Shown here in pieces: positions 1-14,262 of a stretch of DNA of 64,000 bases. Every line of letters begins with the position of its first letter. The stretch's first letter is position 1. Source of the stretch: Marinobacter flavimaris (lineage in GTDB: Bacteria; Pseudomonadota; Gammaproteobacteria; Pseudomonadales; Oleiphilaceae); assembly GCF_002933295.1 (NCBI RefSeq), contig NZ_PSSW01000006.1:186001-250000 (forward strand). The letters run 5' to 3'. The notes under the pieces are model-generated. The model made no database searches, was not told where the DNA came from, and was given only the letters and a program-made list of their open reading frames with translations. The position numbers and the translations under genes were made by a program.

Positions 1-505
1 TGTTCACTTCGCGGATCTGCTGCTGCTCGGGAGAGGCGTCTTTCTGCTCGACGATCGACTGCACGTCGCCATCAGCACTCCGGACAATCCGTCCGTATCC
101 CTGGGGATTGTCCATGGTGACGGTCAACAAACCCAGGGTGTGGTCATCAAGTGTCCCAACCAATCCGTCGAGCGTCTCATGACGAGTCAGAGGCACATCG
201 CCGTAAAGCACAAGAACACGGGCGTCATCGGGAAGATCCGGCAGGGCCTGAGCCACAGCATGGCCGGTACCCAACTGCTCACTCTGGGTGACCCAGTTTA
301 CCGAGGCCTCATCGGTGGTTTCCCGAACCTTGTCAGCACCATGACCTATGACCGTATGGATCCTCTCGGCGCCAAGCTGTTTGGCGGTGTCGATCACGTG
401 ATGAAGCATAGGGCGGCCGGCAATCGGATGCAGCACCTTTGGCAGTGCGGATTTCATTCTGGAACCCTGGCCAGCGGCCAGAATGACGACGTGTAGCGGG
501 CTCAT
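1..505 (-). CDS. glmU: GlmU, N-acetylglucosamine-1-phosphate uridyltransferase (5' part only)
   Basis: The reading frame starts at the ATG at 505 on the minus strand and stays open to the window edge, so only about the first 168 residues are present. The N-terminus reads [18 protein letters not shown], the nucleotide-sugar pyrophosphorylase signature of GlmU, followed by a GTGHA motif. In the family this N-terminal half makes UDP-GlcNAc from UTP and GlcNAc-1-P; the acetyltransferase half lies off the window. It follows the atp operon on the same strand, as in many gammaproteobacteria. A terminator-like hairpin lies between atpC and glmU, so glmU probably has some independent transcription. 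Confidence 0.93.
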   Translation of the reverse strand, partial: MSPLHVVILAAGQGSRMKSALPKVLHPIAGRPMLHHVIDTAKQLGAERIHTVIGHGADKVRETTDEASVNWVTQSEQLGTGHAVAQALPDLPDDARVLVLYGDVPLTRHETLDGLVGTLDDHTLGLLTVTMDNPQGYGRIVRSADGDVQSIVEQKDASPEQQQIREVN

Positions 506-551
506 GGAAAAGTCAGGCTCCCGGAGTGTTTACTCTCTGAATGCTGAAAAT

Positions 552-577
552 AAAAAAACCGCACCCTTCAGGGCCGG
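552..577 (-). terminator. Rho-independent terminator after atpC
   Basis: Read on the minus strand this is a GC-rich hairpin (CCG and CCC pairing with GGG and CGG around a TGAA loop, with a small internal loop) followed directly by seven T residues. It lies 78 nt beyond the atpC stop and before glmU, where the end of the atp operon is expected. The stem is not perfect, so some readthrough into glmU is possible. Confidence 0.65.
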
Positions 578-654
578 ACGGCCAACGCAACACGTTGGTC
601 TTCCAGCCGCTCAGGATGCGGCTTCGGTGTTCGGCAAACCCGAAACGGAAATGC

Positions 655-1077
655 TTAGCGCATTTTGTTACGCAGCTGCTGGATGGTACGAAGCTGGGCA
701 ACAGCCTCGGCCAGCTCTGCAGCGGCACGGGAGTACTCGAATTCACCAGTCTTGTTGGCAAGTGCTTTCTCGGCTTCTTTCTGAGCTTCGAGCGCGGCTG
801 CTTCGTCCACATCCTTTGCACGAACAGCGGTATCCGCCAACAAAGTCACCAGATTGGGCTGGACTTCCAGATACCCGCCGGACACGTAAAGAATTTCTTC
901 CTCACCGCCCTGCTTGATAATCCGAATAGGGCCCGGCTTCAGCTGGGTCAGCAGTGGGGTGTGACCCGGGGCAATACCCAGGTCACCTTCAGAGCCCGCT
1001 GCGATCAGCATTTCCACCAATCCGGAATAGATCTTTGTTTCGGCACTTACCACATCACAATGCACGGTCATACCCAT
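655..1077 (-). CDS. atpC: ATP synthase F1 epsilon subunit
   Basis: 140 residues, the usual length for proteobacterial epsilon. The start [13 protein letters not shown] matches the family N-terminus (MAMTYHLDVVSAE in E. coli), which decides the ATG at 1077. The N-terminal beta-sandwich (about 1-85, with the GHTPLLT segment) contacts gamma and the c-ring. The C-terminal helical pair (about 90-140) is the part that can extend and inhibit ATP hydrolysis in the family. It is the last gene of the atpIBEFHAGDC operon, 47 nt after atpD. Confidence 0.97.
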   Translation of the reverse strand: MGMTVHCDVVSAETKIYSGLVEMLIAAGSEGDLGIAPGHTPLLTQLKPGPIRIIKQGGEEEILYVSGGYLEVQPNLVTLLADTAVRAKDVDEAAALEAQKEAEKALANKTGEFEYSRAAAELAEAVAQLRTIQQLRNKMR

Positions 1078-1124
1078 GTCAGTTGCCTCTTTGATCGATC
1101 CGGAAACAAATGCGTCGGCTCAGA

Positions 1125-3438
<2,314 letters not shown>

Positions 3439-3513
3439 AACTCACTGCCTTCTCAAGTTAGACACTCGTTGCTACGAAAAGCGGCCCGCGACAATTGCCG
3501 CAGGCCCGTTTTC

Positions 3514-5058
3514 TTACCAGCTCTGAGTGGTCTTGAATTTCTCAAGTGCAGCTTTGAGGCCGGCAGCGATTTCGTCGTTGTAATCGCCTTTCTCGTTGAT
3601 CTTGTCGAGGAGGTCTTTCTGCTCGGAGCGCATCCAGTCGAGCATCTGCGCTTCAAACTTCACTACCTTGTCGACATCAACGTCGTCCAGGAAGCCTTCG
3701 TTGGCTGCGAACAGAACCGTACCCATTTCAGCCACAGACATCGGGCTGTACTGGTTCTGCTTCATGAGTTCCGTTACACGCTGACCGTGCTCAAGCTGCT
3801 GACGGGTTGCTTCGTCGAGGTCGGAAGCAAACTGTGCGAAAGCGGCCAGTTCACGATACTGGGCCAGAGCCAGACGGATGTTACCGCCGAGCTTCTTCAT
3901 GATCTTGGTCTGGGCCGAACCACCTACCCGGGATACGGAGATACCGGCGTTCATCGCCGGACGGATACCGGAGTTAAACAGGTTGGTTTCCAGGAAGATC
4001 TGACCGTCGGTAATGGAGATTACGTTGGTCGGTACGAACGCGGATACGTCACCAGCCTGGGTTTCAATGATCGGCAGAGCGGTCAGGGAACCGGTCTGGC
4101 CTTTCACTTCACCGTTGGTCAGCTGCTCAACGTAATCAGCGTTAACACGGGACGCACGCTCCAGCAGACGGGAGTGCAGGTAGAATACGTCACCCGGGTA
4201 TGCTTCACGGCCTGGCGGACGACGCAGCAGCAGGGAGATCTGGCGGTAAGCCACAGCCTGCTTGGACAGATCATCATAGATGATCAGGGCGTCTTCACCA
4301 CGGTCACGGAAGTATTCACCCATGGAGGTACCGGAGTACGGAGCCAGGAACTGCATCGCTGCAGGATCGGCGGCACCGGCGGCAACCACGATGGTGTGAT
4401 CCATGGCACCGTGCTCTTCCAGCTTGCGCACAACGGCGGCAATGGAAGACTGCTTCTGACCGACGGCAACGTAGATACACTTGATGCCGGTGTCTTTCTG
4501 GTTAATGATCGCGTCGATGGCGACAGCGGTCTTACCGATCTGACGGTCACCGATGATCAGCTCACGCTGGCCGCGACCGATCGGCACCATGGTGTCGATT
4601 GCCTTCAGACCAGTCTGAACCGGCTCATCAACGGACTGACGAGCGATAACACCCGGTGCAACCTTTTCGACCGGAGAGGTCAGGTCGGTACCGAGGTCGC
4701 CCTTGCCGTCGATGGGGTTACCCAGAGCGTCGACCACACGGCCCATCAGTTCCGGACCAACCGGTACTTCCAGGATGCGGCCGGTGCAACGAACTTTCTG
4801 GCCTTCAGCCAGATCTTCGTAGTCACCCAGCACAACCGCACCAACGGAATCACGCTCCAGGTTCAGAGCCATGCCGAACGTGCCGTTGGCAAATTCAATC
4901 ATCTCGCCGTACATAACGTCGGCCAGACCGTGGATCAGCACGATACCGTCGGATACCGACAGGATCGTACCTTCGTTCTTTGCTTCGGAAGAGATGTCGA
5001 GTTTCTCGATTCTCTTCTTGATGATGTCACTGATCTCGGATGGATTCAGTTGCTGCAT
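3514..5058 (-). CDS. atpA: ATP synthase F1 alpha subunit
   Basis: 514 residues, full length. It has the N-terminal [18 protein letters not shown] helix, a non-catalytic nucleotide site with Walker A GDRQIGKT, and the alpha-specific SISDGQIFLE-like region ([10 protein letters not shown]). Alpha alternates with beta in the F1 head and holds the regulatory nucleotide sites. It lies 28 nt after atpH and 75 nt before atpG, all on the minus strand. Confidence 0.99.
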   Translation of the reverse strand: MQQLNPSEISDIIKKRIEKLDISSEAKNEGTILSVSDGIVLIHGLADVMYGEMIEFANGTFGMALNLERDSVGAVVLGDYEDLAEGQKVRCTGRILEVPVGPELMGRVVDALGNPIDGKGDLGTDLTSPVEKVAPGVIARQSVDEPVQTGLKAIDTMVPIGRGQRELIIGDRQIGKTAVAIDAIINQKDTGIKCIYVAVGQKQSSIAAVVRKLEEHGAMDHTIVVAAGAADPAAMQFLAPYSGTSMGEYFRDRGEDALIIYDDLSKQAVAYRQISLLLRRPPGREAYPGDVFYLHSRLLERASRVNADYVEQLTNGEVKGQTGSLTALPIIETQAGDVSAFVPTNVISITDGQIFLETNLFNSGIRPAMNAGISVSRVGGSAQTKIMKKLGGNIRLALAQYRELAAFAQFASDLDEATRQQLEHGQRVTELMKQNQYSPMSVAEMGTVLFAANEGFLDDVDVDKVVKFEAQMLDWMRSEQKDLLDKINEKGDYNDEIAAGLKAALEKFKTTQSW

Positions 5059-5086
5059 GCCAATATCCTCAAACCTTGTGCTGAAA

Positions 5087-5623
5087 TCAGGAGCCCAGAG
5101 CGTCGGCCAGCTTGGTCAGCTTTCCGCGTACAGATGCGTCAATGACCAGATCGCCGGTGCGAATAATCACGCCGCCAATCAGAGACTTGTCCAATGACGC
5201 TGCGAGTGACACTTGCCGCTCGAGTTTCTTCGAAAGTGCCTGGGCGAGCTTCTGTTGCTGTTCGTCCGTCAGCTCGAAAGCCGCGGTAACTTCGATATCA
5301 ACAGTGCGCTCCAGATCAGCCCGGTACGTGTTGAAGAGCGCTGCAATCTCAGGAAGAAGAGTCAGCCGGCGGTTTTCAGCCAGTACAGCGAAAAAGTTGC
5401 GGACCTGATCGGTGACGCCATCTTCAGCGACCTCCAGAATCAGTTCAGCCTTCTTCTGCTCTTCCAGACCCGGATTCGCGAGAAGCTGTCGAATGTCTTT
5501 GTTCGCGGTGACCTGCCCGGCGATCGTCAGCACCTTGGACCACTCAGCCAGCTGTTCATGCTCCTGAGCGGCACTAAATGCTGCCTTTGCGTAGGGACGG
5601 GCCAGCGTTCTCAGTTCTGCCAT
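5087..5623 (-). CDS. atpH: ATP synthase F1 delta subunit (peripheral stalk)
   Basis: 178 residues, typical of delta/OSCP. It starts [16 protein letters not shown], which matches the family N-terminal helical domain, and ends in the conserved [12 protein letters not shown] segment. Delta joins the top of F1 to the b-subunit stalk. It lies 15 nt downstream of atpF. Confidence 0.97.
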   Translation of the reverse strand: MAELRTLARPYAKAAFSAAQEHEQLAEWSKVLTIAGQVTANKDIRQLLANPGLEEQKKAELILEVAEDGVTDQVRNFFAVLAENRRLTLLPEIAALFNTYRADLERTVDIEVTAAFELTDEQQQKLAQALSKKLERQVSLAASLDKSLIGGVIIRTGDLVIDASVRGKLTKLADALGS

Positions 5624-5638
5624 GATGAACCTCGTCGT

Positions 5639-6109
5639 TTAAAGTTCTGCCGCCAGTTTTTCCAACATCTCGTTGTGCTTGGAGGCATCGACAGAGGTTT
5701 CCAGGATCTTCTCGGCACCGGCAACGGCAATGCTGGCAATTTCTGCACGCAAAGCGTCACGAGCCTGATTCCGCTCCTGTTCAATTTCGGCCTTGGCCTG
5801 CTCAATCAGCTTCTGGCCTTCCTTGCGGGCGTCATCCTTGGATGCTTCCACAATCTGGGCCGCGCGCTTGTTGGCCTGTTCAATCAGACCAGCAGCTTGC
5901 TGCTTGGCTTCACGCAGTTCCTGAGCTGACTTTTCCTGAGCCAGTTCCAGATCGCGCGCAGCGCGGTCTGAGGCAGCCAGTCCGTCAGCGATCTTCTTTT
6001 GACGCTCCTGCAGTGCGGCCATGATTGGCGGCCACACGTACTTCATGCAGAAGACGACAAAGATAAAGAACGCGATGGCTTGACCAATCATCGTCAAATT
6101 AATGTTCAC
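5639..6109 (-). CDS. atpF: ATP synthase Fo b subunit (stator stalk)
   Basis: 156 residues. One N-terminal membrane helix (about 4-26, [20 protein letters not shown]) is followed by a long charged, Ala-rich helix (about 30-150) of the right-handed coiled-coil type, as in all b subunits. The protein is a homodimer in most gammaproteobacteria, and only one b gene is seen here. It lies between atpE and atpH. Confidence 0.97.
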   Translation of the reverse strand: MNINLTMIGQAIAFFIFVVFCMKYVWPPIMAALQERQKKIADGLAASDRAARDLELAQEKSAQELREAKQQAAGLIEQANKRAAQIVEASKDDARKEGQKLIEQAKAEIEQERNQARDALRAEIASIAVAGAEKILETSVDASKHNEMLEKLAAEL

Positions 6110-6178
6110 GTCTTCACCTCTCGCCTGTTTTGTTAAGAATCATCTGACCGGGGCAAAACCCCGGCTCTGGCGACTCGA

Positions 6179-6451
<273 letters not shown>

Positions 6452-6511
6452 TCAGTTAGGTTTTTCAGTTTAAGGGTTTAGGGTTTAGAACTACGGCTTA
6501 ATGGTGTCCGA

Positions 6512-7802
<1,291 letters not shown>

Positions 7803-7879
7803 GTTCGTTCCGGAAGTACGGTGCTTTTCGGTCGATGTCGTTTAAAAAGTAAGCAAATACACCGACACGAGCGCCGCAG

Positions 7880-7908
7880 ATTATATGTGTTCAATGTGCA
7901 CGAATCAA
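7880..7908 (-). promoter_or_regulatory. sigma-70 promoter of the atp operon
   Basis: On the minus strand a perfect -10 box TATAAT (7885-7880) follows a -35 box TTGATT (7908-7903) at exactly 17 nt. Transcription would begin near 7873, about 70 nt before atpI. This is the strongest promoter match in the 272-nt gap between parB and atpI (7803-8074). The gap also holds a 6-bp hairpin, GGGTCG/CGACCC (8044-8057), just past the parB stop, which may slow or end parAB transcription but has no T-tract. Confidence 0.75.
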
Positions 7909-8074
7909 CAAAACCGGGAACCGGCTGATCCGTCAAAAGCGGCGTAATAACTGGGTTTTGGCAATTTTCGTCACAAATAGACGGCCGTTCAGTTTTTCAC
8001 CACTACATGTTGTGTACGTAACCAGATACGAACTTTCGTAGGGGGGTCGGACGACCCACAAAACCCCGACGATT

Positions 8075-8962
8075 TTATTTGATGTGGCCCAGGATGCCGT
8101 CGAGTTCGTCGAGGGAACTGTACTCGATCACCAGCTTGCCTTTGCCACGCTGGCCATGATCGATGGACACTCGTGCACCCAATCGCTCCGCCAGGTCATC
8201 CTGGAGCGCGCGAATGTTGGGGTCCACCACTCCCTTTTTCCGGGATTTGCTGTCCGGTGTTTCCTGTTGCACCCGTCGTACGAGGGCTTCAGTCTGGCGA
8301 ACCGACAGGGATTTGGCCACCACCTGTTTGGCCACCTGCATCTGCAGTTCCGGCGCCAGGGTCAGCATTGCCCGGCCATGGCCCATTTCCAGATCGCCAT
8401 GCTCGAGCATAATACGAACGTCTTCGGACAAACCGATCAGTCGAAGCAGGTTGGTAATAGTCGTACGGGATTTGCCCACGGCTTCGGCCACCTGGGCCTG
8501 GGTCAGGCCAAACTCGTCCTGCAGGCGCTGAAGAGCGAAAGCTTCTTCAATGGGATTGAGGTTCTCACGCTGGATGTTCTCGATCAGCGCCATGGCGATG
8601 GCGGCTTCATCGGGGACATCCCGGATGATGGCAGGGATGCTGTCCAGGCCGGCCATCTGGGTGGCCCGCCAGCGGCGCTCACCGGCGATCAGCTCGTAAC
8701 GGCCTTCAGCGATGGGACGAACTACCACCGGCTGCATCACGCCTTGTTGGCGGATGGAATCTGCCAGTTCCTGCAGGGCGGCGGGATCCATGTCGCGCCG
8801 GGGCTGGTACCGGCCGCGCTGGATCAGATCAATGGGAACTTCGCGGAGCTCACCGTCGTGGTCTTTCAGCTCCTGGTCAAGATTGACCTTGGAGCCCGCC
8901 AGCAGGGCGCCCAGTCCACGTTCACCCAAACCTCGTTTCTTCGCCGCCATGGTGTCAGTCAT
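8075..8962 (-). CDS. parB: ParB, chromosome-partitioning CTPase and parS-binding protein
   Basis: 295 residues. The N-terminus (KKRGLGERGLGALL) contains the basic ParA-stimulating segment. The ParB/Spo0J domain has the CTP-binding GERRWR motif at 94-99. A helix-turn-helix (VAEAVGKSRTTITNLLRL) recognises parS, and the C-terminus is the dimer domain. The target sites are probably the two parS sequences inside recF in this window. The ATG at 8962 has a GGAAG too close to it; the ATG at 8950 (MAAKKRG) is an alternative that matches pseudomonad ParB better. Confidence 0.97.
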   Translation of the reverse strand: MTDTMAAKKRGLGERGLGALLAGSKVNLDQELKDHDGELREVPIDLIQRGRYQPRRDMDPAALQELADSIRQQGVMQPVVVRPIAEGRYELIAGERRWRATQMAGLDSIPAIIRDVPDEAAIAMALIENIQRENLNPIEEAFALQRLQDEFGLTQAQVAEAVGKSRTTITNLLRLIGLSEDVRIMLEHGDLEMGHGRAMLTLAPELQMQVAKQVVAKSLSVRQTEALVRRVQQETPDSKSRKKGVVDPNIRALQDDLAERLGARVSIDHGQRGKGKLVIEYSSLDELDGILGHIK

Positions 8963-9010
8963 TCTTCCCGTTGAATATCGTTGTGCTTAAGTGAGTGACA
9001 GGGCGGTATG

Positions 9011-9805
9011 TTACACCGCAACCGGCGCGGATGTCTTTTTTGAACCGTGGCGGCGTACCATTTCGCCGGCCAGGGCCAGGTAGGCGATCGCACCCTTGGA
9101 GGCGCGGTCGTATTTCAGGGCCGGAACCCCATAGCTGGGGGCCTCGGCCAGACGGACATTGCGGGGAATCACTGCACGATACACCTTGTCGCCAAAGTAC
9201 TCGCTCAGCTGGCCGGAAACGTCCAGGGTAAGGCTGTTGCGAGGGTCGTACATGGTACGCAGAATGCCTTCCACCTGCAGATTCGGATTGACCGTTTCCT
9301 GAATCTGCTCAACGGTGTTCATCAGCGCCGCTAACCCCTCAAGGGCGTAGTACTCGCACTGCATGGGAATCAGCACAGAGTCTGCCGCCGAGAGGGCATT
9401 CACCGTCAACAGGCTGAGCGATGGTGGACAATCGATGAGGATGTAATCGTAATTATCACGAACGGTGTTCAACGCCAGTCTCAGGCGGTGTTCGCGACCA
9501 ATTTCGTTCATCAGTTCCACTTCGGCCGCCGTCAGGTCACCGTTGGCCGGAAGGATATCGAAGCCGGAAGCCTCGGCGGGAATGATCACCTCGGCGGCAC
9601 TGGCGCGCTTGGTCAGCATGTCGTAGCCAGACAGTTCCAGGGCGTTTTTATCCACACCACTGCCCATGGTGGCGTTGCCCTGGGGATCCATATCCACCAG
9701 CAGCACCCGACGCTTGGTGGCGGCCAGGGAGGCAGCAAGGTTGACGCAGGTGGTGGTTTTGCCCACGCCGCCTTTCTGATTGGTCACTGCAATCACGCGC
9801 GCCAT
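9011..9805 (-). CDS. parA: ParA, chromosome-partitioning ATPase
   Basis: 264 residues. The deviant Walker A box KGGVGKTTTCVNLA is near residue 11, with Walker A' (VDMDPQGNATMGSG) and Walker B (YILIDCPPSLSLL) in place. It is a Soj-type ParA without an N-terminal HTH. The family binds nucleoid DNA as an ATP dimer and moves ParB-parS complexes. It lies upstream of parB on the minus strand with a 48-nt gap, forming an operon with rsmG and mnmG. Confidence 0.98.
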   Translation of the reverse strand: MARVIAVTNQKGGVGKTTTCVNLAASLAATKRRVLLVDMDPQGNATMGSGVDKNALELSGYDMLTKRASAAEVIIPAEASGFDILPANGDLTAAEVELMNEIGREHRLRLALNTVRDNYDYILIDCPPSLSLLTVNALSAADSVLIPMQCEYYALEGLAALMNTVEQIQETVNPNLQVEGILRTMYDPRNSLTLDVSGQLSEYFGDKVYRAVIPRNVRLAEAPSYGVPALKYDRASKGAIAYLALAGEMVRRHGSKKTSAPVAV

Positions 9806-9855
9806 GTCCTGCCTCCTTGTTTATGGGTTACCGGTTCAGAAATTGGACTGCCAAA

Positions 9856-10500
9856 CTACCGGGAATTCACGGTCCGGGCGATCACCAGCAGGTGGCGGTC
9901 GCCATCGGCGCCCGGTACGTCCAGGGAATGGCTGGATGTTACCTGCCAGCCAGCCGGAAGGGCAGACACTTCATCATCCGGAAACTGACCTTTCATGGCA
10001 AGGAACTCACCCTCATTTGCCAACAGATCACCGCACCAGCTCACCAGATTCTCGAGCGCGGTAAAGGCTCGGCTGCTGATCTGGCTGAAGGGTTCCGGAG
10101 GATTGCAATCTTCCGCGCGCCCGTGAACAACCTCGACATTTTTCAGGCCGAGCTCCAGCACACACTGGTTGAGAAAGCGGGTCTTCTTGCCGTTGCTGTC
10201 GAGCAGGGTAAAGCGTTTTTCGGGCAGGGCGATCGCCAGGGGAATACCGGGCAGGCCGCCGCCGGCGCCCACATCCAGAAGATGGTCCGTCGTTACCCAC
10301 GGCAGAATGCTCAGGCTGTCGAGCAGTTGCCGGGACACCATCACACGCTCATCACGCACAGCCGTGAGGTTGTAAGCCCGGTTCCACTTGCTAAGCAGGC
10401 CTAGAAAAGCCAGCAGCTTTTCCTGCCGATCCTCATCCAGGGACAGGCCCATCGTGGCCAGTCCATCCCGGAGTTGGCCGTGCCAGAGTGACTTGGTCAT
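9856..10500 (-). CDS. rsmG: RsmG, 16S rRNA m7G527 methyltransferase
   Basis: 214 residues. The SAM site reads LDVGAGGGLPGIPLAIALP, followed by FTLLDSNGKKTRFL, both typical of RsmG (GidB). The family methylates N7 of G527 in 16S rRNA; loss gives low-level streptomycin resistance in other bacteria. The gene starts 9 nt after the mnmG stop, so the two are likely cotranscribed. Confidence 0.97.
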   Translation of the reverse strand: MTKSLWHGQLRDGLATMGLSLDEDRQEKLLAFLGLLSKWNRAYNLTAVRDERVMVSRQLLDSLSILPWVTTDHLLDVGAGGGLPGIPLAIALPEKRFTLLDSNGKKTRFLNQCVLELGLKNVEVVHGRAEDCNPPEPFSQISSRAFTALENLVSWCGDLLANEGEFLAMKGQFPDDEVSALPAGWQVTSSHSLDVPGADGDRHLLVIARTVNSR

Positions 10501-10509
10501 GGGCGCGGA

Positions 10510-12396
10510 TCAGGCCGACTGTTTGCGCAGCAGGTCGCGCTTTTTCAGGTGCACCAGGATCTGGCTCACCGCCGCCGGGGTCACACCCTGGATACGTGAG
10601 GCCTGAGCCACGGTTTCCGGCCGCACGGTCTTGAGTTTTTGCTTGATCTCGTTGGACAGGCCGCCGATGACGTCATAATCCAGATCCACCGGCAGGGCGG
10701 TGTTCTCGTTTTTACGGAGCCGCTCAATCTCATCCGTCTGACGGGAAATATAACCCTCGTACTTGATCTCGATTTCCACCTGATCCGCGACCACCGGATC
10801 TTCGGCTTTCTCGGCACCGATCTCGGCAATGTGGCTGTAGACAATCTCGGGCCGGCGCAGCAGCTCTGCCAGGGACTGATCACGGGTCATCGGCTGCTTG
10901 AGAAAGCCGTTGGCGCGCTCACCGGCCTCGGTATTCGGGTGAATCCGGGTGGCCTCGAGGCGGCTGCGCTCGGTGGCGATCGCCTCGCGCTTGTCATTGA
11001 ACTTCTGCCAGCGCTCATCATTAACCAGGCCGAGCTTGCGACCGGTTTCGGTCAGACGCAGATCGGCGTTGTCCTCGCGCAGGATCAGGCGATACTCGGC
11101 GCGGCTGGTAAACATGCGATAGGGCTCGGACGTGCCCATGGTGATCAGGTCATCCACCAGCACACCCAGGTAAGCCTCGTCCCGACGCGGGTACCACTCG
11201 TCTTTTTCCTGCGACCGCAGGGCAGCGTTGATCCCGGCCAGCAGGCCCTGGGCGCCCGCTTCTTCATAGCCGGTGGTGCCGTTGATCTGGCCGGCAAAAT
11301 ACAGGCCCTGGATAAACTTGGTTTCCAGGGTATGGCGCAGGTCCTGCGGATTCAGGTAGTCGTATTCGATGGCGTAGCCCGGCCGGGTGATATGGGCATT
11401 TTCAAAACCGGGAATCGAACGCACCGCTGCCAACTGGATATCAAACGGCAGGCTGGTGGAAATCCCGTTCGGGTAGAGCTCATTGGTGGTCAGGCCTTCC
11501 GGTTCTACAAAGATCTGGTGTGAATCCTTGTCGGCAAAGCGGTTTACCTTATCCTCGATCGACGGGCAGTAGCGGGGGCCCACACCTTCGATGCTGCCGG
11601 CAAACATCGGCGAACGGTCGAAACCGCTGCGGATAATATCGTGGGTCTGTTCGGTAGTCCGGGTCACGTAGCAGCAAACCTGTTCCGGATGCTGGCTACG
11701 GCTGCCGATGAAGGACATCACCGGGGTGGGGTCATCCCCCCACTGCTCCTGCATCACCGAGAAATCCACAGACCGGGCGTCGATGCGAGGCGGCGTGCCG
11801 GTTTTAAGGCGACCAACGTTGAACGGAAGTTCCCGCAAGCGCTGTGCCAGGGCATTGGCCGGCGCATCACCGGCACGGCCGCCGGCATGGTGCTGCATAC
11901 CAATGTGAATAACGCCGCCCAGGAAAGTACCGGTGGTAAGCACCACGGTCCTGGCGTTGAAGCGAATACCGGTCTGGGTCACGACACCGGTCACCTGGTC
12001 GTTTTCCACAATCAGATCGTCCGCCGCCTGCTGGAACAGTGTCAGGTTCGGCTGGCTTTCCAGGGTATGGCGGATGGCGGCTTTGTAAAGCACACGGTCA
12101 GCCTGGGCACGGGTGGCGCGCACGGCCGGTCCCTTGCGACTGTTAAGGACCCGGAACTGGATGCCAGCCTTGTCCGTGGCCTCGGCCATGGCACCACCAA
12201 GCGCATCGATTTCTTTTACCAGATGGCTTTTACCAATACCGCCGATGGCCGGGTTGCAGGACATCTGGCCCAGGGTCTCAATGTTGTGGGTCAGCAGCAG
12301 GGTCTGGGAACCCATGCGCGCAGCCGCCAGCGCGGCCTCGGTACCGGCATGGCCACCACCAATGACAATGACATCGAAACGGGTCGGAAAATCCAC
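10510..12396 (-). CDS. mnmG: MnmG, tRNA uridine-5-carboxymethylaminomethyl enzyme (FAD subunit)
   Basis: 628 residues, full length. The Rossmann FAD motif [19 protein letters not shown] is at the N-terminus, and the family signatures GTPPRID and [11 protein letters not shown] are present. MnmG works with MnmE to modify the wobble uridine of certain tRNAs. Its partner mnmE is at 23.6-24.9 kb, separated by an 11-kb accessory block rather than adjacent. The 339-nt upstream spacer is AT-rich and carries DnaA boxes. Confidence 0.98.
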   Translation of the reverse strand: MDFPTRFDVIVIGGGHAGTEAALAAARMGSQTLLLTHNIETLGQMSCNPAIGGIGKSHLVKEIDALGGAMAEATDKAGIQFRVLNSRKGPAVRATRAQADRVLYKAAIRHTLESQPNLTLFQQAADDLIVENDQVTGVVTQTGIRFNARTVVLTTGTFLGGVIHIGMQHHAGGRAGDAPANALAQRLRELPFNVGRLKTGTPPRIDARSVDFSVMQEQWGDDPTPVMSFIGSRSQHPEQVCCYVTRTTEQTHDIIRSGFDRSPMFAGSIEGVGPRYCPSIEDKVNRFADKDSHQIFVEPEGLTTNELYPNGISTSLPFDIQLAAVRSIPGFENAHITRPGYAIEYDYLNPQDLRHTLETKFIQGLYFAGQINGTTGYEEAGAQGLLAGINAALRSQEKDEWYPRRDEAYLGVLVDDLITMGTSEPYRMFTSRAEYRLILREDNADLRLTETGRKLGLVNDERWQKFNDKREAIATERSRLEATRIHPNTEAGERANGFLKQPMTRDQSLAELLRRPEIVYSHIAEIGAEKAEDPVVADQVEIEIKYEGYISRQTDEIERLRKNENTALPVDLDYDVIGGLSNEIKQKLKTVRPETVAQASRIQGVTPAAVSQILVHLKKRDLLRKQSA

Positions 12397-12735
12397 AGCT
12401 CACCTCGGAAATCGGGGGATAAAATCGGGCGGCGAGTATAACGCTTCACCCGGGAAATTGCAGTCAGGATGTGCAAATTTTAACCAGAGACGAACCACGT
12501 TGAAAGCGGCAGTGGCCTGGTCAGGGCTCAAAGGGGACTTTTCCGAGCGTTAAATGGATAGTGGAAAACCGAAACCTACGGCTTTTCATGGGTTTGGATC
12601 ACTCTTCTCAGAAAAGTTTTCAAGAAAGTTATCCACATGCAAGACTACTTATTAATCACCCTAAAAAAACACTTAAGTTATTGTTTTATTGTATTTTACA
12701 GAAAGTAATCCAGAGGCTTTCCGTAGGTTGTCCAA
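12397..12735. other. AT-rich spacer upstream of mnmG with DnaA boxes
   Basis: No gene is seen in this 339-nt gap. It holds the mnmG promoter region on the minus strand and a strongly AT-rich stretch (about 12640-12712). A perfect DnaA box TTATCCACA lies at 12629-12637, and a second lies just outside at 12740-12748. A cluster of this kind next to gidA resembles origin or DnaA-regulated sequence, but only two perfect boxes are present. Confidence 0.6.
12629..12637 (+). promoter_or_regulatory. DnaA box (perfect TTATCCACA)
   Basis: A nine-of-nine match to the DnaA box consensus, in the noncoding AT-rich gap upstream of mnmG. It lies 111 nt from the second perfect box in the same orientation. Confidence 0.7.
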
Positions 12736-14034
12736 CTAATTATCCACAGAACTGCCGGCTGTTTTTCGTCGAAGCCGCCAGACCACCAGCAACACCAACC
12801 CGTTCAGGAGCGAGAGCAGGAGGAAAAACCCCGGAATGCTTACCTCCAACACACCAAGCACCACAATTCCGGCCAGGGCACTCACCACCATGAACAAAGC
12901 ATTAATGACATTCAGCGCAGCAATGATACGGGCACGTTTGGTCCGTGGCGTTTCGTGCTGGATAAAGGCGTACAGAGGCACGATGAAAAGACCGCCGCAA
13001 ATCCCGATACCGACCAGATCCATCAAAACCCTCAGATAGACAGGATCGGTCAACAGGGTCCACCAGGTGGAGGCCATGGGATCATCCGGCACCGCAAAAT
13101 ACAGGTCTATTCCGAACAGGCTCAGCCCCAGGGCGCCCCAGGGCACGGGTGACAGGGTAATGCGGTGTTTGGTGAGTCGCTCGCACATCATGGAGCCGAT
13201 AGAAATGCCGATCGTGAACATGGCCAATAACAGGGTCACCACGGTCTCGTCACCCAGGAGGTTGGTGCGGGCAAAATTGGGAAACTGGGTCAGATAGGCG
13301 GCTCCAAGGAACCAGAACCAGGAGATCGTCAGCACCGCCAGCAACACCTGCCGGCGCTCGGCCGCCAGAGCCATCAGTTTCCAGGTTTCGAGCACCGGGC
13401 GAAAACGGACATTGACACCGGAACCATCGGATTCGGTCACCGGAACCTGACGCGCCGCGAGATAGCCGAACACCGCCATGACAAAAACGGCAACCGCCGT
13501 CAGCCGGGCCGCCATCTCAAAGCCCATCAATAGACCCGCCGCAATGGTGCCCAGAAGGATCGCCACAAACGTGCCCATACCAACCAGGCCATTGCCGCCC
13601 ACCAGCTCATCGTCCGCCAACACCTGGGGCAGGATCGCGTATTTCACCGGACCGAAGAACGTGGACTGGGTACCCATCAGGAACAGCAGAACCAGCAACA
13701 ACTCGTACCAGCCGAACCACAGTCCGAATGCGGCAACGGCCATGATGACAATTTCCGCCAGCTTCACATTCCGGATGATTCGGGATTTTTCGTAGCGATC
13801 CGCCATCTCGCCGGCAATACCCGAAAACAGGAAAAACGGCAGTATGAAGAGGAAAGCGGCCAGGTTAACCACCACATTCACCGACAACCCCATCAAACCG
13901 CCGGCACTGTAGGTGATCAGCAGCAGCAGCGCGTTCTTGAACAGATTGTCGTTGAAAGCGCCAGAGAACTGGGTCAGATAAAACGGCAGGAACCGGCGTT
14001 GGCCAAGCAAACGGAACTGACTTTTCGATGGCAT
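12736..14034 (-). CDS. MFS carrier, LplT-like (possible lysophospholipid transporter)
   Basis: 432 residues with about 12 membrane helices. The N-terminus (LPFYLTQFSGAFNDNLFKNAL) and the segment GTQSTFFGPVKYAILPQ are typical of the LplT branch of the major facilitator family, which in E. coli flips lysophospholipids inward. No acyltransferase gene (aas/plsC) is fused or adjacent, so the substrate is unproven. The ATG at 14034 is preferred over the TTG one codon earlier because of its spacing from AGGG. The last three codons before the TAG stop overlap a perfect DnaA box (12740-12748). Confidence 0.85.
   Translation of the reverse strand: MPSKSQFRLLGQRRFLPFYLTQFSGAFNDNLFKNALLLLITYSAGGLMGLSVNVVVNLAAFLFILPFFLFSGIAGEMADRYEKSRIIRNVKLAEIVIMAVAAFGLWFGWYELLLVLLFLMGTQSTFFGPVKYAILPQVLADDELVGGNGLVGMGTFVAILLGTIAAGLLMGFEMAARLTAVAVFVMAVFGYLAARQVPVTESDGSGVNVRFRPVLETWKLMALAAERRQVLLAVLTISWFWFLGAAYLTQFPNFARTNLLGDETVVTLLLAMFTIGISIGSMMCERLTKHRITLSPVPWGALGLSLFGIDLYFAVPDDPMASTWWTLLTDPVYLRVLMDLVGIGICGGLFIVPLYAFIQHETPRTKRARIIAALNVINALFMVVSALAGIVVLGVLEVSIPGFFLLLSLLNGLVLLVVWRLRRKTAGSSVDN
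12740..12748 (+). promoter_or_regulatory. DnaA box (perfect TTATCCACA) overlapping the end of the MFS gene
   Basis: A nine-of-nine match. It overlaps codons for the final Val-Asp-Asn of the MFS protein and borders the AT-rich spacer, paired with the box at 12629-12637. Confidence 0.6.
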
Positions 14035-14262
14035 CAAGAAACCCTGTTTTGGTGCGTTGCCGGCATTGCGACCGAAAATCTGCCCGGATCCGGTGCGGTA
14101 GCGTAGAAAGCGGCAATCATGTTCATTTATTTGACGGGGTTAAGCATATTTAAACGCTTGATTTTTGGCCGTCTGGTACGCAATTCGCTTGGTCTCCTTG
14201 TTCAGACACTATTTTATCAGGCCAGGATGGCTGGATTATTGGCACTATAAAGGTTCCTGACC

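Noticed and set aside
8044..8057. Hairpin past the parB stop
   Set aside because: A perfect 6-bp stem, but no T-tract; noted only in the promoter entry.
14150..14161. TTAAACGCTTGA, similar to the pseudomonad Cra half of a site, in the MFS/EAL spacer
   Set aside because: Two mismatches, not palindromic, and neither neighbour is an obvious Cra target.
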